Assembly (NCBI GenBank): GCA_000432155.1
Contig: FR888470.1
Location: 1 to 7,061 of the forward strand
Source of the DNA: Eubacterium sp. CAG:274
Lineage (GTDB): Bacteria; Bacillota; Clostridia; Lachnospirales; CAG-274
Length of the DNA: 7,061 nt
Reading direction: 5' to 3'
The notes beneath the pieces were generated by a model. It saw nothing but the letters and a program-made list of their open reading frames with translations, ran no database searches and was not told the origin of the DNA. The translations under genes and the position numbers were made by a program. Positions 1-6,238 of this stretch are shown here, one piece after another; within the stretch, counting starts at the first letter, position 1; every line of letters starts with the position of its first letter.

Positions 1-321
1 TTCCCTACATTGGAAATAATATATACTTCAGGTGTATTTTCGTTTCTTCAAAGACAAGAGGAAATTTTTGTTTGTTTGTGGATATTTGCTACAGCATTGT
101 ATTTAAGCTCACATTTGTTTTTTTCTCAGGATTTACTTGCAAAATCTATGGGATTAAAAAAGGAATTAGCAACAGTGGTAATAGCTGTTTTTGCCTATAT
201 AATATCTTTTGTGCCGGATAATTTTAATCAAGCATTAACAGAGTTTTGCTATATTAATGTCTATGGAAGTATATTGTTTGTTTTAGCAGTACCACTTTTT
301 GTAGGGAGATATTTGAAATGA
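1..321 (+). CDS. GerAB/GerKB-family spore germination permease, C-terminal part (5' end outside window)
   Basis: The reading frame is open from base 1 (phase 0) and gives the last 106 residues of an integral membrane protein. It begins FPTLEII, followed by a short amphipathic stretch with FLQRQEEIFV and an aromatic-rich helix (VCLWIFATALYLSSHLFF, about residues 24-41). Further hydrophobic helices lie at about 57-71 and 88-103, and the end is basic (GRYLK). The FPTLE...FLxRxE...WIF pattern is characteristic of the late helices of GerAB/GerKB proteins, which are about 360 residues with 10 helices and belong to the APC superfamily. They form the inner-membrane, germinant-sensing subunit of spore germinant receptors. 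The TTG at base 10 is an internal leucine codon, not a start. The stop overlaps the next gene by 4 bases (ATGA), the usual B-then-C subunit order of ger operons. The family call is firm; the germinant and the exact paralogue cannot be told. Confidence 0.85.
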   Translation, partial: FPTLEIIYTSGVFSFLQRQEEIFVCLWIFATALYLSSHLFFSQDLLAKSMGLKKELATVVIAVFAYIISFVPDNFNQALTEFCYINVYGSILFVLAVPLFVGRYLK

Positions 322-884
322 AAAGGATTTTAGCATTATTTTTTTGCATATGTTTACTGACTGGTTGTAATGGAAGTAGAGAACCAGAGGAAAGAGATTA
401 TGTAATGGTTATAGCCATTGATAAAAACTATGACACCTATGTGTCTGTAGCACGACCTAATAGAGATAGTTCATCAGAACCTAAGGAAGATATTATTAGT
501 AGTAAAGGAGAAAGTATAACAGATTGTATAAACAAAATAAATAAAAAATCCAGAGGACAGCTTTACTTTGGTCATACTGTAGCTTGTATTGTTGATAAAA
601 GTTTATTAAAAAATTCAAAGGTAGTTAATGAGATAATTACAACTTGTAGAAATAGTAGTCAATTTTCAAGAAATATACTTTTGTTTTCTAGTGAAAATGT
701 AAGGGCAGTTATGGAGGCTGAACCAGATAACACAACTGTTTCAGGGTATATAGAGGACTATACGGAAGTAAACAAAAGTTATAGCTATGATATTAATGAT
801 ATGATAAAAGCAGTTACGCACAATAGAGAAATTATTCCACCTAAAATAATGGCTGATAAAAATGCTATAAACATTACAAAATAG
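318..884 (+). CDS. Ger(x)C-family spore germination lipoprotein, short: N-terminal domain only
   Basis: A 188-residue protein starting at ATG 318, with AGGGAG at 303-308 as ribosome binding site. The N-terminus is a lipoprotein signal: basic MKR, a hydrophobic core and the lipobox LLTGC with Cys17 as the expected lipidated residue. Then come the family's early beta-strand signature (RDYVMVIAIDK), a stretch around residues 80-95 (GQLYFGHTVACIVDK) equivalent to the usual GH-x-bulky-hydrophobic region, and a late segment IIPPKIMAD. This matches the N-terminal domain of GerAC/GerKC lipoproteins, the outer-leaflet subunit of germinant receptors. Full-length members are about 370-400 residues. This one stops where the strand leading to the C-terminal domain should begin, and no continuation is readable in any frame before the next gene. 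It is therefore either truncated by rearrangement, and perhaps non-functional, or a natural short form. The 4-base overlap with the permease gene suggests co-translation. Confidence 0.8.
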   Translation: MKRILALFFCICLLTGCNGSREPEERDYVMVIAIDKNYDTYVSVARPNRDSSSEPKEDIISSKGESITDCINKINKKSRGQLYFGHTVACIVDKSLLKNSKVVNEIITTCRNSSQFSRNILLFSSENVRAVMEAEPDNTTVSGYIEDYTEVNKSYSYDINDMIKAVTHNREIIPPKIMADKNAINITK

Positions 885-893
885 TTAAGACAC

Positions 894-922
894 TTGTTAA
901 ATCCTTGCTTTTGTGATAAAAT
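894..922 (+). promoter_or_regulatory. Predicted sigma-A-type promoter of the pectin esterase gene
   Basis: A TTGTTA -35 box (894-899) and a TAAAAT -10 box (917-922) are separated by 17 bases. An extended -10 TG lies at 914-915. They match TTGACA at 4 of 6 and TATAAT at 5 of 6 positions. The expected transcript start is near 929, only about 8 bases before the ribosome binding site, giving a leader of about 20 bases. A weaker alternative is TTGCTT 905-910 with TATTAT 927-932. The site falls in the only gap between the germination genes and the pectin gene. No clear terminator for the ger operon and no obvious cre-like operator was seen in that gap. Confidence 0.6.
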
Positions 923-936
923 TTACTATTATGTTC

Positions 937-943
937 AGGAGGG
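937..943 (+). promoter_or_regulatory. Ribosome binding site fixing the GTG start at 951
   Basis: AGGAGGG lies 7 bases upstream of GTG 951, a near-ideal Shine-Dalgarno match and spacing. It decides the start against the in-frame TTG at 894. That TTG would add 19 non-signal-like residues, lies in the predicted -35 box and has no ribosome binding site. Confidence 0.85.
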
Positions 944-950
944 ATTTAAA

Positions 951-3900
951 GTGAAAATTTCGATTAAAAAATTATTTTCATCGATACTTGCTGTTACAAT
1001 GGTATGTGGTTTATTACCAACTGGTACTATTGTTATGGCACAGGCAACAACAATAACTGTCGGTAAGGGTAGTGGGTATGATTTTAGTACAGTACAATCA
1101 GCCATTGATTCTATTAAGATTATTCCTACAGAAAAAGACCCAGTAACAATAGAAATAGCTTCAGGTACTTATGAAGAAAGTGTTTCTGTAAATAAGCCTA
1201 ATGTGCATATTACTCATGATGGTAAGCCGGAAGAAGTTGTTATAACTTATGATAAGGCAAATGGACATTCAAATCCGGCTAAAAATTTTGGTACCGATAA
1301 CACAAGTACATTTTCATTAGGAGTTAATGCTACAGGATTTAAGGCTGATAATATTACTGTACAAAACTCATACAATATTGGTACAAATAATAGTCAAGTA
1401 CAGGCTGTTGCTTTTTCATCACAGGCTGATAAAGTTGTTTTAAATAACTGTAGACTTATTGGTAGACAGGATACATTGTACCTTAGAGGTGCGTCAAAAG
1501 GACAGACTAATTATGGTAGTGCAAATAGCGTAAGAACTTATTTGAAAAATTGCTATATTGAAGGTACAGTTGATTATATTTTTGGTGATGGTACAGCATT
1601 TTTTGATAAATGTAACCTTAAAATGATGGCTTATCAGAATGGAGGACATTTTACAGCACCAAATACAACACTTTTCAATATAGGTTATGTATTTAATGAA
1701 TGTAATTTATCTGTTGATAAAACTGCTACAGCAGATATATTAGGAAAAATAGATTTAGGCAGACCATGGCAATGTGATGGTGCTTATCCTAGCTATGGTT
1801 CAAATTCAGTATTTATAAATTGTACTTTACCAGATAATATTAATAAAGCTGGTTTTTCTAAGTGGGATGAAAATACTGTTTTAAATAAAGTTAGATTTTA
1901 TGAATACAACTCAAAAGATTCAAAGGGTAGAACTCTTGATACAAAAAATAGAGCAGAATTTGTAAAAGAACTTACAGAAAAACAGGCAAAGCAGTATAAT
2001 TGCTACAATGTATTAAAGGGAGAAGACGGTTGGAATCCAGCTTTGGCAAGTGGTACAACTGATGTTTGTGATATTACGCTTAATGGCTATAATTTATCAA
2101 TACCAGTTGATGAAACATATACATTAAAGGCTTTCACATTACCTGTAAAGGCTAAAACAAAAGTTACTTACAATTCTTCTGATGAAAATATAGCATCAGT
2201 TGATAACAATGGTGTTGTAAAGGCAAAAGTTGTGGGAGAGTGTAAAATTACTGCGACAACTGAAACAGGTATGTCTGCGACAGCAAATGTAACAGTTACA
2301 GCAGAAAGAACAGCACTTCCAACTTTAAAATCTGTTTCAATAGAAAAAGACAGTTCTATTAAGGTGGGACAAAAGTTAAAGGCTGTTTATTCTTACAATT
2401 TAGATACAGATAATGAGGCTGATGCAGCTAATATTCGTTGGTATGCTGTAGATGGTAGTAAAAAAATCCTTATTAAAGAGGGTGTCGGAGAGTATTTCCA
2501 GTCTTACGAAGTAGAGGCTAAAGATGTAGGCTATAATATTATGGTTGAAGTTATGCCGGCTACAAAGACAACTTATGGAGAATATGGTGCAACTGGCACA
2601 TATACTACTAAAGCTAAGGTAACAGGTAATTCTTCTACACCAAATACACTCTATAGAAGTAATTTTGATTCAATTAACGGTTGGACAACAAAAAATAAGT
2701 GGAATATATTTTCAAATGGCTACAATAACTTTGTTACAGCTGGCTGTGAAAATGGTAACACATGTTTAATGACATTTGATAAGGGTACTAACTGGAATAA
2801 TGTAAATATTGACGGAAGATTTAGATTTAATCCAGACGGAAAGGGTCTTACTTCTGAGGGATTTTTCAATATTTATATGAATTATAATACTAATAGCTAT
2901 TATAAGTTGACCCTTGGCAGAGGTAGCAATACAAAGAGTGTTAAGTTATATATTTATAAAAATGATGGTACAGGAGAAGTTCTTTTAGGTAAAGACGAAA
3001 CAAGTCTTAAAAATAATATTTACCAAAATAGTGGAGAAGATAATCCTTATTTTTATGTTACTTTTGCAAAAACAGGAGATAACCTTACTGCTAAGGTAAG
3101 ATTTGAGGGACAAACTAAACCTACAGCTATTCTCACAGCTAAAGAAACTGGAAATGCTTTATCAGCAGGTACAGTAGCTATGGAAGCTGGGGGAGATGCG
3201 AATATTGTTCTTGTAGACTCTCTTTCTGTTGAAAGTGCAGAGGAGGAAGATGATAGCAATAAAACAAGAATTTTTATACTTGGGGATTCAACAGTTAAAT
3301 ACTATGGCGATGATAACACTATAGGTGGTTGGGGCGAATACCTTGTAAATTATTTCAATGCCGATTCAGTTAAGTTTATAAATAAAGCAGAGGGCGGTAG
3401 AAGTACCCGTTCATTTATTAATCAAGGTAGATTGGCTGAGGCGATGAGCGAAGTAAGAAAAGGGGATTATGTATTTATTCAGTTTGGTACAAACGACCAA
3501 AGAACAGATGCAAATGCCTTTATGGAACACTCTGTAGCCCTTGGTACTCCAGACACTAATGGAATTTATCCAACAGTTCCTGGTGTAAAGTCAAAAACAC
3601 CAGACTCAATATACAATTTCTATAAGGATACAGATTATCCATATGCTGAAACTTTCTATTCTTACAATACAGGTACTTTCAAATGGTATCTTGACCAGTA
3701 TGTAACAGCTGTAAGACAGGCTGGAGGTGTTCCAGTTCTTTTAACTCCTGCTTGTAGAATATTCTTTGACAGTAATGGAAAAATAACTTCTCACTTTGGA
3801 GAAAATGATGGTTATGTAACAGCTGTAAGACAGGTAGCAGAAGAACAAAAAGTTGAACTTATAGATATGTTTAACATTACTAAAGATTTATATGAAAGCT

Positions 3901-5132
3901 ATGGTGTGTTTACTACACAAGGACTTCACAATATAAAGGAAGACGGTACAGTTGACCTTACACATTATAATAAGTTTGGTGCTAACCTTATTGCTGGCAA
4001 AATGGCAGATGCAATAAAGAGTTTAAATCTTTCAGGTGTTTCAGAAAATGTTATAGCATCAAATAAGGAAGTTGCAAAAACTGATTCTCTTAAATCTGCA
4101 AACCTTGTAATAGTTGGTGGTAAAGGTGCTGCCGGAGATAATGAAGGCGATTACAGAGTAGATGCAGCTGGTTTTGGCAATTATATTAGTAATTATTTAT
4201 CAGATAAAATAACAGTTAAAAACTTAGCTCAAACAGATGCAACAGCAAAAAGTTTTAGCAGAAGTGATAAGTATAATGAATTTTTAAACTCATTTAAAGA
4301 GGGCGATTATGTTATGATTGCCTTTACAAATGAAGACAAGTATACTTCTGACGATATTAAGTATTATTCTTCTCCATATGGAAATGTGGATACAACTGGC
4401 TCATACGAACAGTTCTTATATTATAGTTATGTTAAACCAGTTTTGGATAAAAAAGCAATTCCAATTTTGGTTACACCATATTACGAAAGAACAGAAGAAA
4501 ATGGAGAACTTACAGCAACTGAAAATCCATATGTAAATGCTGTTAAGGATTTAGTTGTTTCTAAACAGTTGTTCTTTGTTAATATGTATGATTTATCAAA
4601 AAATCTATATGATGTAATGGGTGCAGAGGGGAGTAAAGTCCTTAACGCATATGATGCAAAAGGCAAAATATGTGGAGATACATTTAGTACATTTGGTGCT
4701 GAAACAATGGCGAAAAAAATTCTTACAGCCTTAAAGCAGTCATCAGCATCACTTAAAGATTATATTAACGATACAAAACTTACAGCAGTTTCGTATATGA
4801 CAAGAGCAGATTTTACATATATGGTTATTGATGCTCTTGGTTGTGAAATAAACAATGGAAATAGCTTTGCCGATGTATCAAAGGGCAAATATTATCAGGG
4901 AGCTATTGCTACAGCAAAAAATCTTGGACTTGTTACAGCTGTTGATGGCAATAACTTCCATCCAGAAGAACCTGTTACAGCAGATTTTCTTCAATCTGTT
5001 ATTGATAAGGCTTTAAAACACAAGAAGTCAAATGCAGATTTTAAGGATGTTTATGCTTTAGCAAAGGGTAAAGTGTCAAATGAAATTGGTATCTATGCCA
5101 TAGATAAGTTAAATGAGGAGATAAATAAATGA
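951..5132 (+). CDS. Secreted multidomain pectin esterase: pectin methylesterase (CE8) + rhamnogalacturonan acetylesterase-like SGNH (CE12) + dead SGNH copy + SLH-like end
   Basis: A 1393-residue protein starting at GTG. Residues 1-30/32 are a Sec signal peptide (basic start, hydrophobic core, likely cleavage after VMA or AQA). Residues 33-365 are a right-handed beta-helix pectin methylesterase with Q151 (QAVAF), Q173/D174 (GRQDTL), D208 (VDYIFG) and R271/W273 (LGRPW), the complete CE8 active site. Residues 372-451 resemble a BIG2 Ig-like domain. Residues 452-558 look like another Ig-type spacer. Residues 565-762 form an unassigned beta-rich, jelly-roll-like module ending in an acidic linker (EEEDD). 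Residues 771-1026 are an SGNH hydrolase of the CE12 type with S780 (GDST), G816 (GGRS), N848 (GTND) and D1002/H1005 (DLTH) all present. Residues 1046-1267 repeat this fold without catalytic residues. Residues 1278-1393 resemble SLH sequence (MTRADF...FADV). It should act outside the cell, removing methyl groups from homogalacturonan and acetyl groups from rhamnogalacturonan, perhaps wall-attached. It has its own promoter, and its TGA overlaps the exoA start. The CE8 call is very sure; the CE12 substrate is inferred. Confidence 0.93.
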   Translation: MKISIKKLFSSILAVTMVCGLLPTGTIVMAQATTITVGKGSGYDFSTVQSAIDSIKIIPTEKDPVTIEIASGTYEESVSVNKPNVHITHDGKPEEVVITYDKANGHSNPAKNFGTDNTSTFSLGVNATGFKADNITVQNSYNIGTNNSQVQAVAFSSQADKVVLNNCRLIGRQDTLYLRGASKGQTNYGSANSVRTYLKNCYIEGTVDYIFGDGTAFFDKCNLKMMAYQNGGHFTAPNTTLFNIGYVFNECNLSVDKTATADILGKIDLGRPWQCDGAYPSYGSNSVFINCTLPDNINKAGFSKWDENTVLNKVRFYEYNSKDSKGRTLDTKNRAEFVKELTEKQAKQYNCYNVLKGEDGWNPALASGTTDVCDITLNGYNLSIPVDETYTLKAFTLPVKAKTKVTYNSSDENIASVDNNGVVKAKVVGECKITATTETGMSATANVTVTAERTALPTLKSVSIEKDSSIKVGQKLKAVYSYNLDTDNEADAANIRWYAVDGSKKILIKEGVGEYFQSYEVEAKDVGYNIMVEVMPATKTTYGEYGATGTYTTKAKVTGNSSTPNTLYRSNFDSINGWTTKNKWNIFSNGYNNFVTAGCENGNTCLMTFDKGTNWNNVNIDGRFRFNPDGKGLTSEGFFNIYMNYNTNSYYKLTLGRGSNTKSVKLYIYKNDGTGEVLLGKDETSLKNNIYQNSGEDNPYFYVTFAKTGDNLTAKVRFEGQTKPTAILTAKETGNALSAGTVAMEAGGDANIVLVDSLSVESAEEEDDSNKTRIFILGDSTVKYYGDDNTIGGWGEYLVNYFNADSVKFINKAEGGRSTRSFINQGRLAEAMSEVRKGDYVFIQFGTNDQRTDANAFMEHSVALGTPDTNGIYPTVPGVKSKTPDSIYNFYKDTDYPYAETFYSYNTGTFKWYLDQYVTAVRQAGGVPVLLTPACRIFFDSNGKITSHFGENDGYVTAVRQVAEEQKVELIDMFNITKDLYESYGVFTTQGLHNIKEDGTVDLTHYNKFGANLIAGKMADAIKSLNLSGVSENVIASNKEVAKTDSLKSANLVIVGGKGAAGDNEGDYRVDAAGFGNYISNYLSDKITVKNLAQTDATAKSFSRSDKYNEFLNSFKEGDYVMIAFTNEDKYTSDDIKYYSSPYGNVDTTGSYEQFLYYSYVKPVLDKKAIPILVTPYYERTEENGELTATENPYVNAVKDLVVSKQLFFVNMYDLSKNLYDVMGAEGSKVLNAYDAKGKICGDTFSTFGAETMAKKILTALKQSSASLKDYINDTKLTAVSYMTRADFTYMVIDALGCEINNGNSFADVSKGKYYQGAIATAKNLGLVTAVDGNNFHPEEPVTADFLQSVIDKALKHKKSNADFKDVYALAKGKVSNEIGIYAIDKLNEEINK
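3699..3834 (+). repeat. In-frame 22-base direct repeat inside the CE12 domain
   Basis: Bases 3699-3720 and 3813-3834 are identical over 22 bases, offset by 114 bases (38 codons) in the same reading frame. Both copies encode YVTAVRQ (residues 917-923 and 955-961), each in a predicted helix of the SGNH fold. Identity stops sharply on both sides. The dead SGNH copy has the related YVNAVKD (about 1194-1200) at the position of the second copy. Confidence 0.75.
5115..5120 (+). promoter_or_regulatory. Ribosome binding site for exoA inside the end of the pectin esterase gene
   Basis: GAGGAG at 5115-5120 is 8 bases before ATG 5129 and 11 before ATG 5132. It lies within the last codons of the upstream gene, so exoA translation is probably coupled to that gene. 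The spacing favours ATG 5129. Start at 5132 would remove one Met and give the N-terminus MKMVSWNVNGLRA, closer to the family norm, so the two are nearly equivalent. Confidence 0.65.
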
Positions 5133-5884
5133 TGAAAATGGTTTCGTGGAATGTAAACGGTCTTAGAGCTTGCGTTGGTAAAAATTTTATGGAATTTTTC
5201 AACGAAGTAGATGCAGACATTTTCTCACTTCAAGAAACAAAGTTACAGGCGGGACAAATAGATTTAGATTTACCTAATTATCATCAGTATTGGAATTATG
5301 CTGAAAAGAAAGGATATTCAGGTGTAGCTGTATTTACTAAAAAAGAACCTATTTCTGTAACTTATGGTATAGAGGGAGAACAGCATAATAAAGAAGGTAG
5401 AGTTATTACTCTTGAGTTTGAAGATTTTTATTATGTAACTTGCTATACTCCAAATTCACAACAGGGACTTGCCAGACTTGATTACAGAATGGAATGGGAA
5501 GATGCCTTCAGAGCTCATTTATTAAAGTTAAAGGAAAAGAAATCCGTTATTCTTTGCGGGGATTTAAATGTAGCACATAAGGAAATAGATTTGAAAAATC
5601 CAAAGACTAATAGAAAAAATGCCGGCTTTACAGATGAAGAAAGAGGCAAAATGACTGAGCTTTTGAACTCTGGTTTTATAGACACTTATAGATATTTCGA
5701 ACCAAATACAGAAGGGGTATATAGTTGGTGGAGTTATCGTTTTAAAGCTAGAGAAAAGAACGCAGGTTGGCGTATAGACTACTATATTGTAAGTGATGAT
5801 ATGAAAGATAGACTTGAAGGAGTAAAAATTCATACAGAAGTTTTTGGCTCTGACCATTGTCCAGTTGAACTTGATATAAGGTGA
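5129..5884 (+). CDS. exoA: Exodeoxyribonuclease III (ExoA/XthA-type AP endonuclease)
   Basis: A 251-residue cytoplasmic DNA repair enzyme of the endonuclease/exonuclease/phosphatase fold. It cleaves DNA 5' to abasic sites and removes 3'-blocking groups in base excision repair. The full family motif set is present: SWNVNGLRA with N8, LQETK with E36 (metal ligand), CYTPNS with Y106, GDLNVAH with D145 and N147, YSWWSYR (about 198-204), GWRIDYY with D217, and the terminal GSDHCPVEL with D242/H243. The length equals that of typical Gram-positive ExoA, so it is complete. The start overlaps the stop of the pectin esterase gene (ATGA), and the rhodanese follows after 4 bases, suggesting one transcription unit. 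No separate promoter was recognised upstream, so it either reads from the esterase promoter or has a weak internal one. There is no biochemical link to the pectin gene. The start may instead be ATG 5132. Confidence 0.95.
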   Translation: MMKMVSWNVNGLRACVGKNFMEFFNEVDADIFSLQETKLQAGQIDLDLPNYHQYWNYAEKKGYSGVAVFTKKEPISVTYGIEGEQHNKEGRVITLEFEDFYYVTCYTPNSQQGLARLDYRMEWEDAFRAHLLKLKEKKSVILCGDLNVAHKEIDLKNPKTNRKNAGFTDEERGKMTELLNSGFIDTYRYFEPNTEGVYSWWSYRFKAREKNAGWRIDYYIVSDDMKDRLEGVKIHTEVFGSDHCPVELDIR

Positions 5885-5888
5885 TAAA

Positions 5889-6191
5889 ATGTATAATAAA
5901 ATTACAGCTGTAGAGGCAAAAAAAATTATGGATGACCATGAAAAGGTAACAGTTTTGGATGTTAGAGAACCTGATGAGTTAGTAGAGGGATATATAGAAA
6001 ATTCAAAACTTATTCCTTTGGGAGAAGTATCCAAAAGAGCAGAAAAAGAGTTAGACAAAAATATTCCTGTTCTTGTTTATTGCCGAAGCGGAAGAAGAAG
6101 TGAAATGGCAGGAAAAGTTCTGTCAGAAAAGGGCTATAAAGTTTATGATTTTGGTGGAATTATAGATTGGCCTTTTGATAAGATTATGTAA
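5889..6191 (+). CDS. Single-domain rhodanese-like sulfurtransferase
   Basis: A 100-residue cytoplasmic protein consisting of one rhodanese homology domain. It has no signal peptide or membrane segment. Visible hallmarks are ITAVEAKKIM at the start, the LDVREPDELVEGYI strand-helix motif (about residues 23-36), IPLGEV (about 42-47) and the active-site loop CRSGRR with the catalytic Cys65 after VLVY. The C-terminal GGIIDWP matches the usual GG-(I/L)-x-x-W ending of the domain. The length is normal for stand-alone rhodaneses, which carry sulfane sulfur as a cysteine persulfide. The physiological donor and acceptor are unknown. An AAGGTG ribosome binding site (5878-5883) overlaps the end of exoA and sits 5 bases before the ATG. 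The gene is the last before a strong terminator. Confidence 0.93.
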   Translation: MYNKITAVEAKKIMDDHEKVTVLDVREPDELVEGYIENSKLIPLGEVSKRAEKELDKNIPVLVYCRSGRRSEMAGKVLSEKGYKVYDFGGIIDWPFDKIM

Positions 6192-6192
6192 T

Positions 6193-6220
6193 AAAAAGCC
6201 CGTAAAGGGCTTTTTATTTT
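6193..6220 (+). terminator. Rho-independent terminator after the rhodanese gene
   Basis: A perfect 9-base-pair stem (AAAAAGCCC at 6193-6201, GGGCTTTTT at 6207-6215) with a 5-base loop GTAAA is followed by ATTTT, so the U-tract runs 6211-6220 with one A. It begins one base after the rhodanese stop codon. It should end the esterase-exoA-rhodanese transcript, at least in part. Because of the A-tract on the left it could also work on the minus strand, though no minus-strand gene approaches it. Confidence 0.9.
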
Positions 6221-6238
6221 GAAAAGAGAGGAAATAAA

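Noticed and set aside
894..950. In-frame upstream extension of the pectin esterase from TTG 894 (19 more residues).
   Set aside because: It lacks a ribosome binding site, its residues do not resemble a signal-peptide start, it overlaps the predicted promoter, and GTG 951 has an ideal AGGAGGG before a textbook signal peptide.
952..980. Inverted repeat TGAAAAT (952-958) / ATTTTCA (974-980) that could fold over the GTG start of the pectin esterase.
   Set aside because: Only 7 mostly A-T pairs with a 15-base loop; expected by chance in such AT-rich DNA and too weak to claim translational control.
5564..6058. A 164-codon minus-strand open frame across the exoA/rhodanese boundary.
   Set aside because: It spans two well-conserved plus-strand genes and has low-complexity Ser/Ile/Phe-rich composition with no recognisable motif, so it is an antisense shadow.
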